Shown: in pieces, positions 50,187-61,314 of the stretch
Position numbering within the stretch: position 1 is the first letter of the stretch
How the letters are laid out: every line of letters starts with the position of its first letter
NCBI GenBank assembly: GCA_017163975.1
Contig: JAFFSR010000136.1
Location: forward strand, 12,025,501 to 12,089,500
Direction of reading: 5' to 3'
DNA from: Anastatus disparis
Lineage: Eukaryota; Arthropoda; Insecta; Hymenoptera; Eupelmidae
Length of the DNA stretch: 64,000 nucleotides
Translations under genes and position numbers: made by a program
Notes under the pieces: model-generated
Database searches by the model: none
The model's input: the letters and a program-made list of their open reading frames with translations, nothing else
What the model was told of the DNA's origin: nothing

Positions 50187-53100
50187 GTGAGTCACTACGA
50201 GTGAAATTATTGCGAATGTATGTGCACTTGAGCAGCGGTATTTTATTCAGTTTTCTTTAGACGAGATTAAAAAAATATCGGAATTATTATTGCTATTAAT
50301 TTAATGATTTCAGAGCTTCGTTGAAAGAACTAACCTAAAAAGATATGTTTTATTGTTTGTATATGTTTCTAATGCTATAAATTTTATTGGCTAAACTGTT
50401 GCTCAAGAGTTTTTATTATTTTTATTTTTATAGTAGATTAATAAAACGAACGTCTGGAAGGTCTTTAACTTTTAATTTGGATAATGAATTAAATATTGGC
50501 TATAGAATTATTAAAATATTTCTGTATTGAAAAATGAAATCTTAATAACTTATAATTTGAGTAAACTTGTAATGTTTAAAACATTTTATTTTTCGCGAAA
50601 CATGAAATATCAAATTAAAAAATATTTTAAAACAGGTTTCTTGAAGATTGTTATGAAATGATTATTTTTAAAGTTGCAGAGAACTTGAGACGTGTTTTAC
50701 TAATATTAATTTCTAGTTGTTGTTAAGTGTTAGTTTTACATGAATAAAATAATTTTTTATTAATAAAAACCTGTAGTACAACAAATTTTTTACATCACTT
50801 TAATTATATGTAGGCAAAAGAAATTACATCTTAGAATAAAATAAGTATAGATGAACGTATCGAATATTCTTTTATGGTTTTCATAATGCATATTCTTATT
50901 TACCAACAAAAGTTCCATCTGGTCAATTTGCTATAAAAATATTTTTTACGCGAGTAATTTTTGTTTTGGTTCAGCAATTTTAAGACCAAAATGCATCTAC
51001 ATTTATATTGTTCTATTTATTATCATAAATTTGCATATAAATAAAATAAAAACAAAAAAATAATCTTATACATTTTATTATAAATTTATACTAATTTTTA
51101 ATAACTCAAAATGTCTCTAGTCTACAATACCAAATTGTTATGCATTTGATTCATGCATCAAAGCAAAGGCTAACGTTCAGCGACATAGACTAACGTACTA
51201 TGAATGTAAAATCAACGAAGTAAGAAAAGGGCCCTGTCCCTTTTATTCAACTTTTGCACACACGCTGTACACACATGGCAGCTCAACGGGTTTATATTAT
51301 ACATACGCGTACCGTCTGTCGTGTATATATATGCGAAGATATTTCCGCTGTATAGGGAGAGAGAGAGAAAAGAGAAAGAGTAGTTGCAGAGTGAATGCGC
51401 GCACTCCAATACCGACTTCTCTCTCCATATTCGGGCATTCGCGTTGTCCTTTTAACATTTTTCTCTTCGCAAACTTTTCAGGTCACTCGGTTTTAATTTT
51501 TTTTTTTGTTTTTATTTTCTTTCATTATGATTTACAAACTGTTGTATTATTTTCAAGTGCTTTTAAAATTTTATTTTTATTTACTCTTTCCTTTTTTTTC
51601 TTTTTTTGTTACAAGGGAAACTTTTACTTTGCGCATGGGTAAGTGCTGTAGAACTTTGTTCATGGGTTGATGGGTTTTTAGGTTAAGTTCGAAAGATGGT
51701 TGACTCGAGCGCAGATTGTGCAGGTGGATAGATTTTTAAAAATATTTTTTCAAAATGAAAAAAAAAGCTAAAATTGATATTATTTATGAATATTCGAACA
51801 AATTGTTTTATACTTTTGAGAAAATTTTCCAACAATTAGATAAAACAAAGTGATGCAACAGGTGCATAGACTTCTTAAATCAGTTTCATCGAAACTCAAA
51901 TTTTGAAATAAGGAAAATTTTTTTCTCCGATTTTATTTTTATGGGCTTTAGATTTTATTATTTTTTTATGCAACAAACAATAAAAATTCCCTAATTCGAT
52001 AAGCGATTTCATCGTTTTGAACTTAATTGTATATTAAACGTCGTATTTTAAAAAATCTTCTAGTATAAATTTTCTCGTTATACCTAGTCAGTAAGCAAAT
52101 TTTAATAAAAACTTGGATCGTATGTATCGGCAAAAAGTTGTAACAACAGTAAAGATTGTCGAAACTTTTCATAAAATTTTTTCAAGTTTTAAGAAAATTC
52201 TGTTTTATTAAAAGTGTTTATTTTTATGTTAGAAGTTAAAATTAAAAATAAAAAAATTTAGAAATTTAGAAAAAAGATTTTTCTTGTCATTTTAAGACAT
52301 ATTAAATTGAAATTTGAAATTACTTGTAATAACCAAAAAATGATTTAATCCATATTAGCAATTCGATTTCCAAAATATTTCAGAGATGCATGATTCCTAT
52401 TAAGATAGAACAGTTTTTTCATGAACTATTAAACAAACAAGCTCTGCATGAATTCATTTAAAATTATATCTCTTTTTGATATTTTTTAATGCAGAACTAA
52501 AACTTTTTATCACTGGCGTATTCATGTGCAAAATGCAAAAAAATAAAATAAAAAAAAGAACATACATCACGAGATTTGAGAGTAAAAGCTCGGGCGACTC
52601 ATCTGCTAAAATGACTAGAAAGCCTTTTAAGCGGTGCTAATCGTAGTAGCTCTACCAATTTACAAAAGCCCGTACCTGTATACCTATGTTAAACATATGT
52701 ACGTGTGTATGTGTCTGTATATACATGTATAGGTTAATAAGCTAACCGGTTGCGCACTTGCAACATGCACACGTGACGTAATAGACCATGCACACACGCG
52801 AAGACAAGCTTTTTTTTAGCCTGTAAATCAGAGCGGCCCTACCTGTGCCTCAGAATGACCTTTTACATACATAACAGAGGAAAAAGGTTGCTGCTTTGAT
52901 GTCGAAATTTTTTTTTTTTAGAATTTTTAATATTATAGACGAAAAATGTAGGTACTGAAAAAGGAAAGGTTTTATTTTTTTTTTGTTTTTGAGTATCCAA
53001 GGGTGTTTGAACTTTAATACTATTACGGAGTTTATTGACATTATTAAATATTTAATTAATATAATTAAATACTAAATGAAAAAACTTTTATCTTCTTTTA

Positions 53101-55250
53101 AAGAAAATCTATAAAAATTTTTTTAAAAGAAAATGCATAAAAGTTCCTGGTAAAGAGATAAAATTTGTTAAGAGATAAAATTGTCATATTCATAAATATA
53201 CTTGTCCGTTGCACATTAAAAAAATATAATTATAATCAGCGTGTAAGAAGTTACGAAGTGAAATTTTTAATTAACACGTATATAAATCACTTGACAAAAA
53301 AAAGGAAAACATATAAGCCCATGTTCGTTAAGATCAAAACGTTTCGTCCGCGAATTTATATAACGACTCTGCCGCATATCGTTTTTACCAAATTCCAAGC
53401 CATTTTAATTTCAAGCTCGTCCGTTCTTCAGAAAAACGAAATTGTATTCAACCTCAACACCTATGTGTACTTTTATTTTTCAAAAAGGCAAAGGATAAAA
53501 ATTGAGTTTTCTTACATTTAATAATGATAAAAATAGCAAGAAATACATAGTCTAACCTTAAAAATAACGAATGACTAACTAATAATGTACAAAATAATGC
53601 TGACCGGAAGGATAGCAACCGGACGCTGGGAGTAAGGAAACGCGTGCCTTAAATACCGAATGAAACTTCCAACATAGAGAGTCAGTCTTTTATTTTGCGT
53701 GTGCGTCTCGAATGTCTGGGGGATATATACCGAATGCTTACCGTCTAATGCATGTGTCTATTTCCGTCGACTACTGTTTCTCTCTATGTGTGTATATGTA
53801 TGTTTGCAAGAGAGCTATAAAAGCAAAAGATGTGTGGTATGAAGAGAAGAAATAGAGAGATGGAGAAAATTGAATAGATGGGAAAGTACTTGAGTCTCGG
53901 TTGCAAAAGGTCTTTATTGCTTTGCGTCTTACCTTTTTAAATTTAAATATTTTCTTCTTGATAGATGATTTATGTTAAAATATATAAAAAAAAGTATTTA
54001 GTTTTAAAATGATATATACCATCGAAGCCGAATGCATTATTGCAAACTTTATCATATTACAATAATCAGATTACGCAAGCTTATTAGTTTAAATGAATGT
54101 ACATTAAGGGATCACATGTTTGAAATTGGATGAATTCCCATTAGAGTACATCATGCTTATTCATAAGACGCTTACCAATTATGATAGATTATACAATTAA
54201 TAATATAATGCTATTGTTAAATTCAATAAATTATTGTTTTCGTTATTTAAAAAATTTAATTTTCTGTAACTCATTATTTTTTTAAAGCTAACATGTCTTG
54301 TTTTAGGTTTTATAATATTATATTAATTTAATACATTTTCAATTTGTGTAACTAAACAAACAAAATAGTAAATGAGCCGTAGACCACCAGAGATAAAAAG
54401 GGAAAAAAGAAATTTGTAGATGTTACAAAATTTTCGTCTGTTTACAGCCTACTTAAGATCATTTTGAGATTTATTTAAGAATAACTTTCCTTATGCTGAC
54501 AGAACATTTTCTGTCTCACGATACGGTGTCTTCAGGACTTTGTATATAAAACAAATAAATCTCGAGCCTTTTAAAAACATCCTAAAGTTTTTCAAAAAAC
54601 AAACACACGATTAAAATCAGTAGCGAGTCAACGGATTTTTTCGAAATACTTGTTGAAAGAAAAAATCCAGGATCCTTTATGGTATACGTAAATATTTTAC
54701 AATGTTTCTACTGTAAATTTAAAAAAATTTATTTTCATGAACTGAGAATATTTATAGTTTTAAGATTTTATGTGCTGCACGGAGTAGAAAATTATTTTGA
54801 ATTAAATTATTCGATTCAGTTATTTTTGATATTTTTATTTGACACTTTTTTCCCAATAAAATAAATTTTCATATAATTATCGATATATTTCACGCATCAC
54901 ATAACTCGGTAACGCTAAAATTTATATATTTCTGAAAATTTTTCAAATAAAACTTTTCCCCTTTAAATTTGCTTTTAAATTTAATAAAGAAAAAAAATCC
55001 GAGCCAAAAGCATAACATTTGCTGAATCCATATACATGCGCGTATAGAAGTTTATAGACTTTCTCCAAATGCGCCCACTGTATTTCACGCTCTAGGTAGT
55101 CTTATGCGATAATGACGTTTCTTATGACGCTATCTTGGTTCGAGATATAGTCGTTCGGCTCTCTGGCGAAATAAAAAGTGACTTATGAGACACTAAAGTC
55201 TCTTTTCTTTTCGCTCCCTAAAACCACGTGCATCAGCATAGATACCGTTA
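50187..55250. other. AT-rich stretch, probable first intron
   Basis: No recognisable coding exon. If the 50186 donor is used, this is intron sequence of the gene starting near 49,750. A pyrimidine-rich tract lies at about 51,490-51,610 and purine-rich low-complexity tracts elsewhere. A 118-codon open + frame at 53165-53521 lacks recognisable features and is not called. Confidence 0.5.
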
Positions 55251-55269
55251 GATTTTCATTTTCATTGCG

Positions 55270-55476
55270 ATGGACCAGTTAAATTTCAAATTGAAAAAAA
55301 TAAACCTGAAACATAAGCTCGTACGCAAATATAAACATGCAATGGAAATTTTCTCGATACAGATAGAAGACTTTAAAAGAGAAAAAACTTTGTTTTTTGT
55401 CTTGACGACAATATTGGTTATATTTGTGCTTATCTATGTCAACGTTGTTTATTACGTTTTCAAGTATCTTTACTAG
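55270..55476 (+). CDS. Possible 68-aa small membrane protein
   Basis: ATG 55270 has a good context (GCGATGG) and opens a 68-codon frame ending TAG. The first roughly 38 residues are strongly basic and helix-compatible (KLKKINLKHKLVRKYKH), followed by one long hydrophobic span (about residues 42-62, including FVLTTILVIFVLIYVNVVYY). The upstream 240 bp are a little more CpG-rich than the surroundings. The arrangement resembles a tail-anchored or single-pass microprotein, but low-complexity AT-rich DNA can mimic hydrophobic spans. Family unknown. It lies 438 bp before the transposon. Confidence 0.3.
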   Translation: MDQLNFKLKKINLKHKLVRKYKHAMEIFSIQIEDFKREKTLFFVLTTILVIFVLIYVNVVYYVFKYLY

Positions 55477-55913
55477 AATACAGTAATTGGCTATCCAATT
55501 TATGAATTCAATTTATGGATTCTTCGATAAAACGCTTTTTATTCGCGTTTAATATCTGACCCAGATTCATGTACTTTACGTTAGTTTTATGTACGAGAAT
55601 TGTAAAATTAAAAGTTTTCAGTATTCGAGAAAAAGGAAAACTAATCTTAATAGAAATAATTACGTAATATTTTGTTTTTAAAAAAAGAACTTCGAATACC
55701 TTGTGTACCAATTAATAAATGGAACTTTTTATTCTAGATTACAATGCAAACTTGTACCTTTTGTTTTTTATGAAAGTCAATTCAACTTCAGAAAGTTGAG
55801 AATTCAAATGAAACTTTAAATTAATGCAACTTGCCGGCATGACTATAATTATAATAAACAAATCGTTTTATTATGCAAATTTTGTTTTTAAAATTTTATT
55901 AATATACAAAATA

Positions 55914-55925
55914 CCCTGGTAGAAA
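55914..55925 (+). repeat. Left terminal inverted repeat
   Basis: CCCTGGTAGAAA, preceded by TA, is an exact inverse match to the right end. It is followed by a GGATA-aaaa-TATCC mini-hairpin (55931-55944). Confidence 0.85.
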
Positions 55926-56168
55926 ATTCAGGATAAAAATATCCTCAGTAAACTAACGACTAGCGATATCTCGTCGCGACGCAGTCGCGATAAATAACCG
56001 ATATATACGCTATAAAGTTGAAGACATTAATTACAATTTCATATATTAGATAAAAAAACATAACCCGTAAAAACAATCAATTAAAACCTCTTTTTGATTA
56101 TTCAAAATTAGTTATAGACAATAGTAAAATAAATTATAAATGATTATTAAATAGTTTATATGTAGCAA

Positions 56169-56170
<2 letters not shown>

Positions 56171-56259
<89 letters not shown>
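56171..56259. repeat. Compound CT/TA microsatellite inside the transposon
   Basis: About 11 CT units run directly into about 34 TA units. It lies between the left end and the transposase ORF. Likely length-polymorphic. An open frame read across it on the minus strand is an artefact of the repeat. Confidence 0.95.
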
Positions 56260-56262
<3 letters not shown>

Positions 56263-56542
56263 AGCTGTGTGCACATAACCCGATGCTTTATATACAAATA
56301 CAGTGTCTCCATATGTATGGAGACTAGCATGTGTTTGTATGTATTCGTGAGAAGCAACAGTTTCTACGTGTTACATGATAAAGCATTTTTCGATTAAATA
56401 TTAATACAACAAAAGAAAAATACTGAAAAAATTAAAAATTTTTGTAAATGGTAAAGAAGTAATGTTTTTAGTATTGTCTTTATGAATTGGAGTTATTTGG
56501 TTAGTTAGATATTTTTTGGAGTAAAGCTTCCTAACCTTAAAA

Positions 56543-58538
56543 ATGAAGAAAAATGGACCATTCAATAAAAGAAAAAGAAAAGAAGAATTAGATAAAGCTG
56601 TTGAAAATCTAAATAATGATTTAAGTGTGCAAAGAGAGTCAACGGAATCATCTACTGAAAATGTTATTAGTGAATTTTGTGATACGAGTGACTTTGATTC
56701 TGTATGTTCTAAAAACAGTGATGAAAATTATGAGCATAGTGTGAGTGATGAAAGCTATGACAGTAATAATGGTGATTGTGACTTAGAAGAACCAAAAGAA
56801 ATTGAAGACCTAAAGTGTTGGGCAGTGACTAATAATGTACCACACAAACATGTTGACGAACTCTTAAAAATTCTTAGGAGAAGACTTTTACCATCCTTAC
56901 CTAAATGCACAAAAACATTTCTTAAATGTGAAGTTAAATTAGACAGTGTTGAAGATATGAAAACTTGTGATGGTTCTAGTGGACAGTTTATTTATTTTGG
57001 ACTAAGAGATCAGCTAAAGAAATGTGTTAATACTCAGTTGCAGGAACAATTAACTCTAAACTCTGATTTAGAATTAATTATTAATGTTGATGGAATGTCA
57101 CCATTTAAATCCAGTACAGCAACTATTTGGCCCATTTTATGCAAAGTTTACTCGAAGCTAGATCTGTATGAACCATTTAGTGTTGCAGTATATTGTGGAA
57201 GTGGAAAACCCATGTCAGCATCAGAGTATTTAACTAAATTTATATTTGAGTTAAATGACTTACTTGAAAATGGAGTACTCATTGAAAGTGTATTATTTAA
57301 TGTAAAAATTAAATACTTTGTTTGTGATACTCCTGCTAGATCATTTCTTAAGTGCGTAGTGAGTCACATGGGTTTTCATGGATGTGAACGGTGCTATGTA
57401 ATAGGAAAAAAAATTGAGAAAGTGACTGTGTTTGTAGATACTGATGCAAATAAGAGAACAGAAGAAGATTTTAGAACATTTGCTCAGCCTGATCATCATA
57501 CAGATGTTTCTCCTTTATGTGCACTCACACCATTAAAACTGATTTCACAATTTGTACTTGATCCAATGCATTTGTTATATCTAGGATGCACAAAAAGATT
57601 ATTAGAATATTTGTTATCATCATCTACACGTAAAGTTCGTCTGAGTTCATCTCTGAAAACTGAACTTAATCGTAGAACTTGTTTGATTAATTCTGATATA
57701 CCTGAGGAATTTCCAAGAAAAATGAGATCAAGCGAACATTACAATAAGTACAAGGCTGTGGAGTTTAAGTTTTTTTTTATTGTATGCTGCTCCAGTTGTT
57801 TTGAAGAAATTAGTTTCTGATAATTTATTTAATCACTTTATGCTGTTAACCGTAGCATGTAGATTGTTATGTTCTGAAAATAGAACTTTTCATATTGATC
57901 ATGCTAGAGAGTATTTGAGAAATTTTGTAAAACAAGCATCAGAATTGTACGGATCAACATTCATGTCACTTAATGTACGTAATCTCATTCATCTTACGGA
58001 TGATGTTGAGAGTACTGGGTGTTCTTTAAATGAATTAAGTGCATTTTCGTTTGAGTCTTATTTGGGTGGTATAAGTTCAAGATTAAGGTCACCAACACAC
58101 TTACTTTCTCAGTATTGTCAACGACTAAAAGAAAAACAAACTTTTATAAAAAAAGTAATAACTGTTCCATCGGAATTGAAAATTCTTGGATATAAGAAAA
58201 AGAAAATAGTAAAAATTCAATATAAGGGAATGATACTGTCCACGAAACATCCAAATAATACTATTTTCCTTAAAGACAAAAGTGTGGCTGAAATTACTAA
58301 CTTCGAGTGTACAGATGATGGAAATATCTCAATAAAAGTAAAAAAATATTCTAAGAAAGAATCTTTCTTTTTATTCCAATGTGATTCGAGTTTATTAAAT
58401 ATGTGGGAAATTAAAGGAATGAGCAGCAATGTTTCAGTTATTTCTTTATCCAGTATTGAACAAAAATTTGTAAAATTAAAAATGAATTTTTCAGATACAG
58501 ATACAGAAAAGTTTTTTGTAATTCCTTTATTACACTAA
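56543..58538 (+). pseudogene. TNP2-like transposase, one frame break
   Basis: From ATG 56543 the frame runs about 409 codons to a nine-T run (57770-57778). Family-like sequence then continues in another frame to TAA 58536-58538, so an unbroken product would be about 660 aa. The N-terminus is basic (FNKRKRKEEL) and then acidic and Ser-rich. Core features: IINVDGMSPFKSS (first acidic residue region), FVCDTPARSFLK, a zinc-binding-like HMGFHGCERC, and FVLDPMHLLYLGCTKRLL. The second part contains HIDHAREYLRNFV and FSFESYLGGI. These blocks are typical of the transposase-like proteins of TNP2/EnSpm-type elements in invertebrates; such enzymes bind the element ends and catalyse cut-and-paste movement in the nucleus. 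The break is a single extra base in the T run. Without a correct frame the C-terminal third is lost. An assembly error or slippage are alternatives. Confidence 0.75.
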
Positions 58539-59130
58539 ACTTTTCTTGACAATTGAAAATTCTACATATTTTAAAATAGGTAAGAAAATTTTGTGATACA
58601 TTAACTAATAATTAATAACTATTAATAAACTAATAAAATATTAATTAATATTAATAATTAATGTTTAATAATATTTATTAATATTTTATTATTAATTATT
58701 ATTATTAATATTATATATTACTTTTTTTAACTGTTAATTAATAACTATGTTAATTTTTTTTTATATAAATTCAATAAATTTTAACTGTTTTTAATTATTA
58801 AATTCAAAATACGCGCCATCTCAAACTTTCAAAACACAAACTTCACGAACCTAACCTTACATGATTTTAAACGGTTTATTCACGCGATACTATGAATGTT
58901 TAAGTTACAAAATATAAAAAATCTTTTTTAAATTAACTTTAACAGTTACTCATAAAGTTATTAATTCCAGAAAATAGTTAATCAACTTTTTTATAAAGTG
59001 TAAACAATTTTAGTTTTTTTATAATACTAATTTAAAGTTGTTATTTATTATTTAACAATAAATATTTTAACATAACCTTTTAAAGAATATTTATTATTAT
59101 CATTTAATAGATATTTATTGTATTTTTACA
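58539..59130. other. Intergenic spacer inside the transposon
   Basis: Lies between the two transposon genes. It contains a dense AT-only stretch of overlapping TTAATAATTA-type inverted repeats at about 58600-58740, and a more CpG-containing patch at about 58808-58885 that could hold the second gene's promoter. Confidence 0.45.
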
Positions 59131-59131
59131 G

Positions 59132-59170
59132 CATGTCTGATAGTGACTGTGAAATGCCAATGAGCATTTA
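59132..59170 (+). pseudogene. Out-of-frame N-terminus of the second transposon gene
   Basis: ATG 59132 begins MSDSDCEMPMSI and stops at TAA 59168-59170. The neighbouring frame, which lacks any ATG, continues as AFKKQLKKF into the conserved VVPSKWL block. One extra base between about 59159 and 59176 would explain this, so the true start is probably ATG 59132. Confidence 0.45.
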
Positions 59171-60909
59171 AAAAACAATTAAAAAAGTTCAGTTTAATAC
59201 AATTTGTACATAAAGGTCCAAAACGTTCTGTTGAAAGTATCGACGTCGTTCCCAGTAAATGGTTGTCGTTTCAAAAAAAAAAATGTGTAACAAAATATAT
59301 GGCACCTCCATATGATGATGAAGATTTAATATTAATAAATAATCTAATTAAATTAAATGCTGATGCTCCCGAAGACTGGGCCACATTTACTGTTGCTGTA
59401 AAGGGTGAAGCAAGTAAGTAGATTTTATTTTTCTTTATTTATCTTTTAAAGTTAAATTTATAAAATTATAAATTTATATTTTCTAGACGATTACAATGAA
59501 GCCATGAGGAAAATAACTGATCTTTCTGTGAAAGAACACGTATGGTCATTAGAATCTGATGAAAGTGCTACAGAAGCACAAAAAGATTTCATGGAGAAGC
59601 TCAAACGAAAAAAATTATTGGAAACTTCAGAAAAATTAATGCATAAATTTTCTGTATCAAAAAAACATAACGAAAAGGAAAATAAAGTACTTCAAGTCTT
59701 TTCAACAAACAAACCAACTGTCAACACTGAAAAAAATGTTGAAAGTGTTTCAGAAGAAACATCAAAAGCTCTTACAGGTATACTTTAAAATTTTATGTAA
59801 TTACTTTCTCAAATATACTTAAAATAATGTTTTATAACTTGAATAATTTTAATTAAATTTTTTTTTTGTTATTTGAAAGCAGATATATCTAATAGCATTA
59901 AAGAATTTCATCCAAAAGAAAAAAGTATACAAATATCCAATTCACTGAAGGTTGTATTTGAAACTGATAAATATTATGAACCTGATGAGACTTCAATGAA
60001 TACAGTAACAGAAGATAAGGTCGAACAAAAAATTAAAAACAATTTAATACACGAACTCAATGTTCCTGTGATAGATATTGACGTTGCATGTAAATCAGGT
60101 AAGTTATTTAATTTACAGAATTATTTTGTAACACTCCAATCAAATATGATTTGTATAATTTTATTTTGTATACTTTGTGTATTGTAGATTTTCAAACAGC
60201 TGTTTTAGAAGCCCTTAGTCAACTAAAAGCAGATATTAATGACATGAAACAAGAAGAAAAAGAATTAAAAAATAAAATTGATGAAATCTCAATCAATTTA
60301 GAAAATATACAAAACTTTCTGATAGATAAAAAAAATAGTTCCAACTTCTATTGAAACAAATTTTCAAAATAAATATGATGTTAAAATTCCTTTATCAACG
60401 ATGGATGACTTTTTAAAATTAAATGAAAAATTAGAATTAAATACATATTTAAGGAATGATATTGTAAGTTTAAATTATATTTTATACTGTTACTAATTAT
60501 ATTTTATAAAATGAAAATTTTATTTATGTATATTATTTGTTTTAGTGCAAAGAGTTAATGATGCATTTAGATAAGGATTTAGTAATAAGTCGATCCATTG
60601 TCAAAATACTGAAAAAATTTTTTAATAAAGACTTGGCTCTCAAGTTCACAGCAGTTAGGACTTCTGCTGATAAATCAAAAACTAAATTCAAAAATACACC
60701 ATTCTGTAATTTGATGGATGGTATGAATTTATATAAGCACAACTTTTGTTATAATAATATAAATAAATAAATTTAATAAATGAACGCATATTTTTACAGC
60801 TGTTATTACTAGAGCAAGAAGTAAAAAATCATTGTACACTTCTCCGGAAGAGCTGGTTTCATGTTTAAGTGATGTACTATGTAATGTGAAAAGATGGAAT
60901 AGTACATAA
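59171..60909 (+). pseudogene. Second transposon gene, DUF4806-like, spliced
   Basis: Coding-like exons: about 59171-59413, 59487-59777, 59883-60098, 60188-60463, 60546-60720 and 60800-60909 (TAA 60907-60909). All junctions are GT-AG and phases match. Exon 1 holds VVPSKWL, then APPYDDEDL and APEDWATF, the N-terminal pattern seen in DUF4806 proteins. The middle is Lys/Glu-rich, and a coiled-coil stretch lies in the fourth exon (EALSQLKADINDMKQEEKEL). The C-terminus (PLSTMDDFLKLNEKL, then CNLMDAVITRARS) resembles the DUF4806 domain. Two breaks: an early MSDSDCEMPMSI frame from ATG 59132 stops just before exon 1's frame, and an A8 run (60328-60335) shifts the fourth exon. DUF4806 proteins often accompany such elements in insects; the exact role is unknown, possibly DNA binding with the transposase. 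Confidence 0.6.
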
Positions 60910-61300
60910 AGGCATTTCTCATATTTATTATTTATTTCTTTCTCTTTATAGAGCTCAAGTTCAATTTTGCTTATTTTTTTAAGTAAAAATAATATATTTT
61001 TATAGCCAAAATATTAATGTAATTTAATAATTTATTAATGCAATAATGTATTTTTATAATAAAATTGTTTAAAATAAATATGAATTATTATTATTTTTTT
61101 CAATACCATTAAATTTTGCTTATTATTAATTATACATTTTTTAAAAATTTTTTATTATGTTTCTTAAATATAATTAGAACGTTGACGATATCCTACCGAT
61201 ACCATCAGGATAATTGAGGAACCGGTGTTAGGGTTTATCGCGATATCGATCAGCATAAGATCGCGACCGCTGGTATTATATACTGAACATATGCTTAACA

Positions 61301-61312
61301 TTTCTACCAGGG
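61301..61312 (-). repeat. Right terminal inverted repeat
   Basis: TTTCTACCAGGG, followed by TA, is the reverse complement of the left end. Confidence 0.85.
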
Positions 61313-61314
61313 TA

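Larger units (their letters stand above)
55914..61312 (+). mobile_element. 5.4-kb DNA transposon (EnSpm/CMC-like, TNP2-type)
   Basis: The ends are perfect 12-bp terminal inverted repeats: CCCTGGTAGAAA at 55914-55925 and its reverse complement at 61301-61312. Each end is flanked by TA (55912-55913 and 61313-61314), consistent with a 2-bp target duplication. Subterminal regions on both sides carry CpG-rich motifs built on TCGCGA/CGCGAT (55963-55990 and 61236-61268, opposite orientations), a likely transposase-binding array. Inside are a transposase ORF (56543-58538) and a spliced second gene with a DUF4806-like C-terminus (about 59,170-60,909). Both reading frames have single-base breaks, so this copy is probably non-autonomous now, unless the breaks are assembly errors. 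Superfamily assignment rests on transposase resemblance and is moderate. Confidence 0.8.

Noticed and set aside
56112..56357. Minus-strand open frame of 81 codons
   Set aside because: It is produced by translation of the TA/CT microsatellite.
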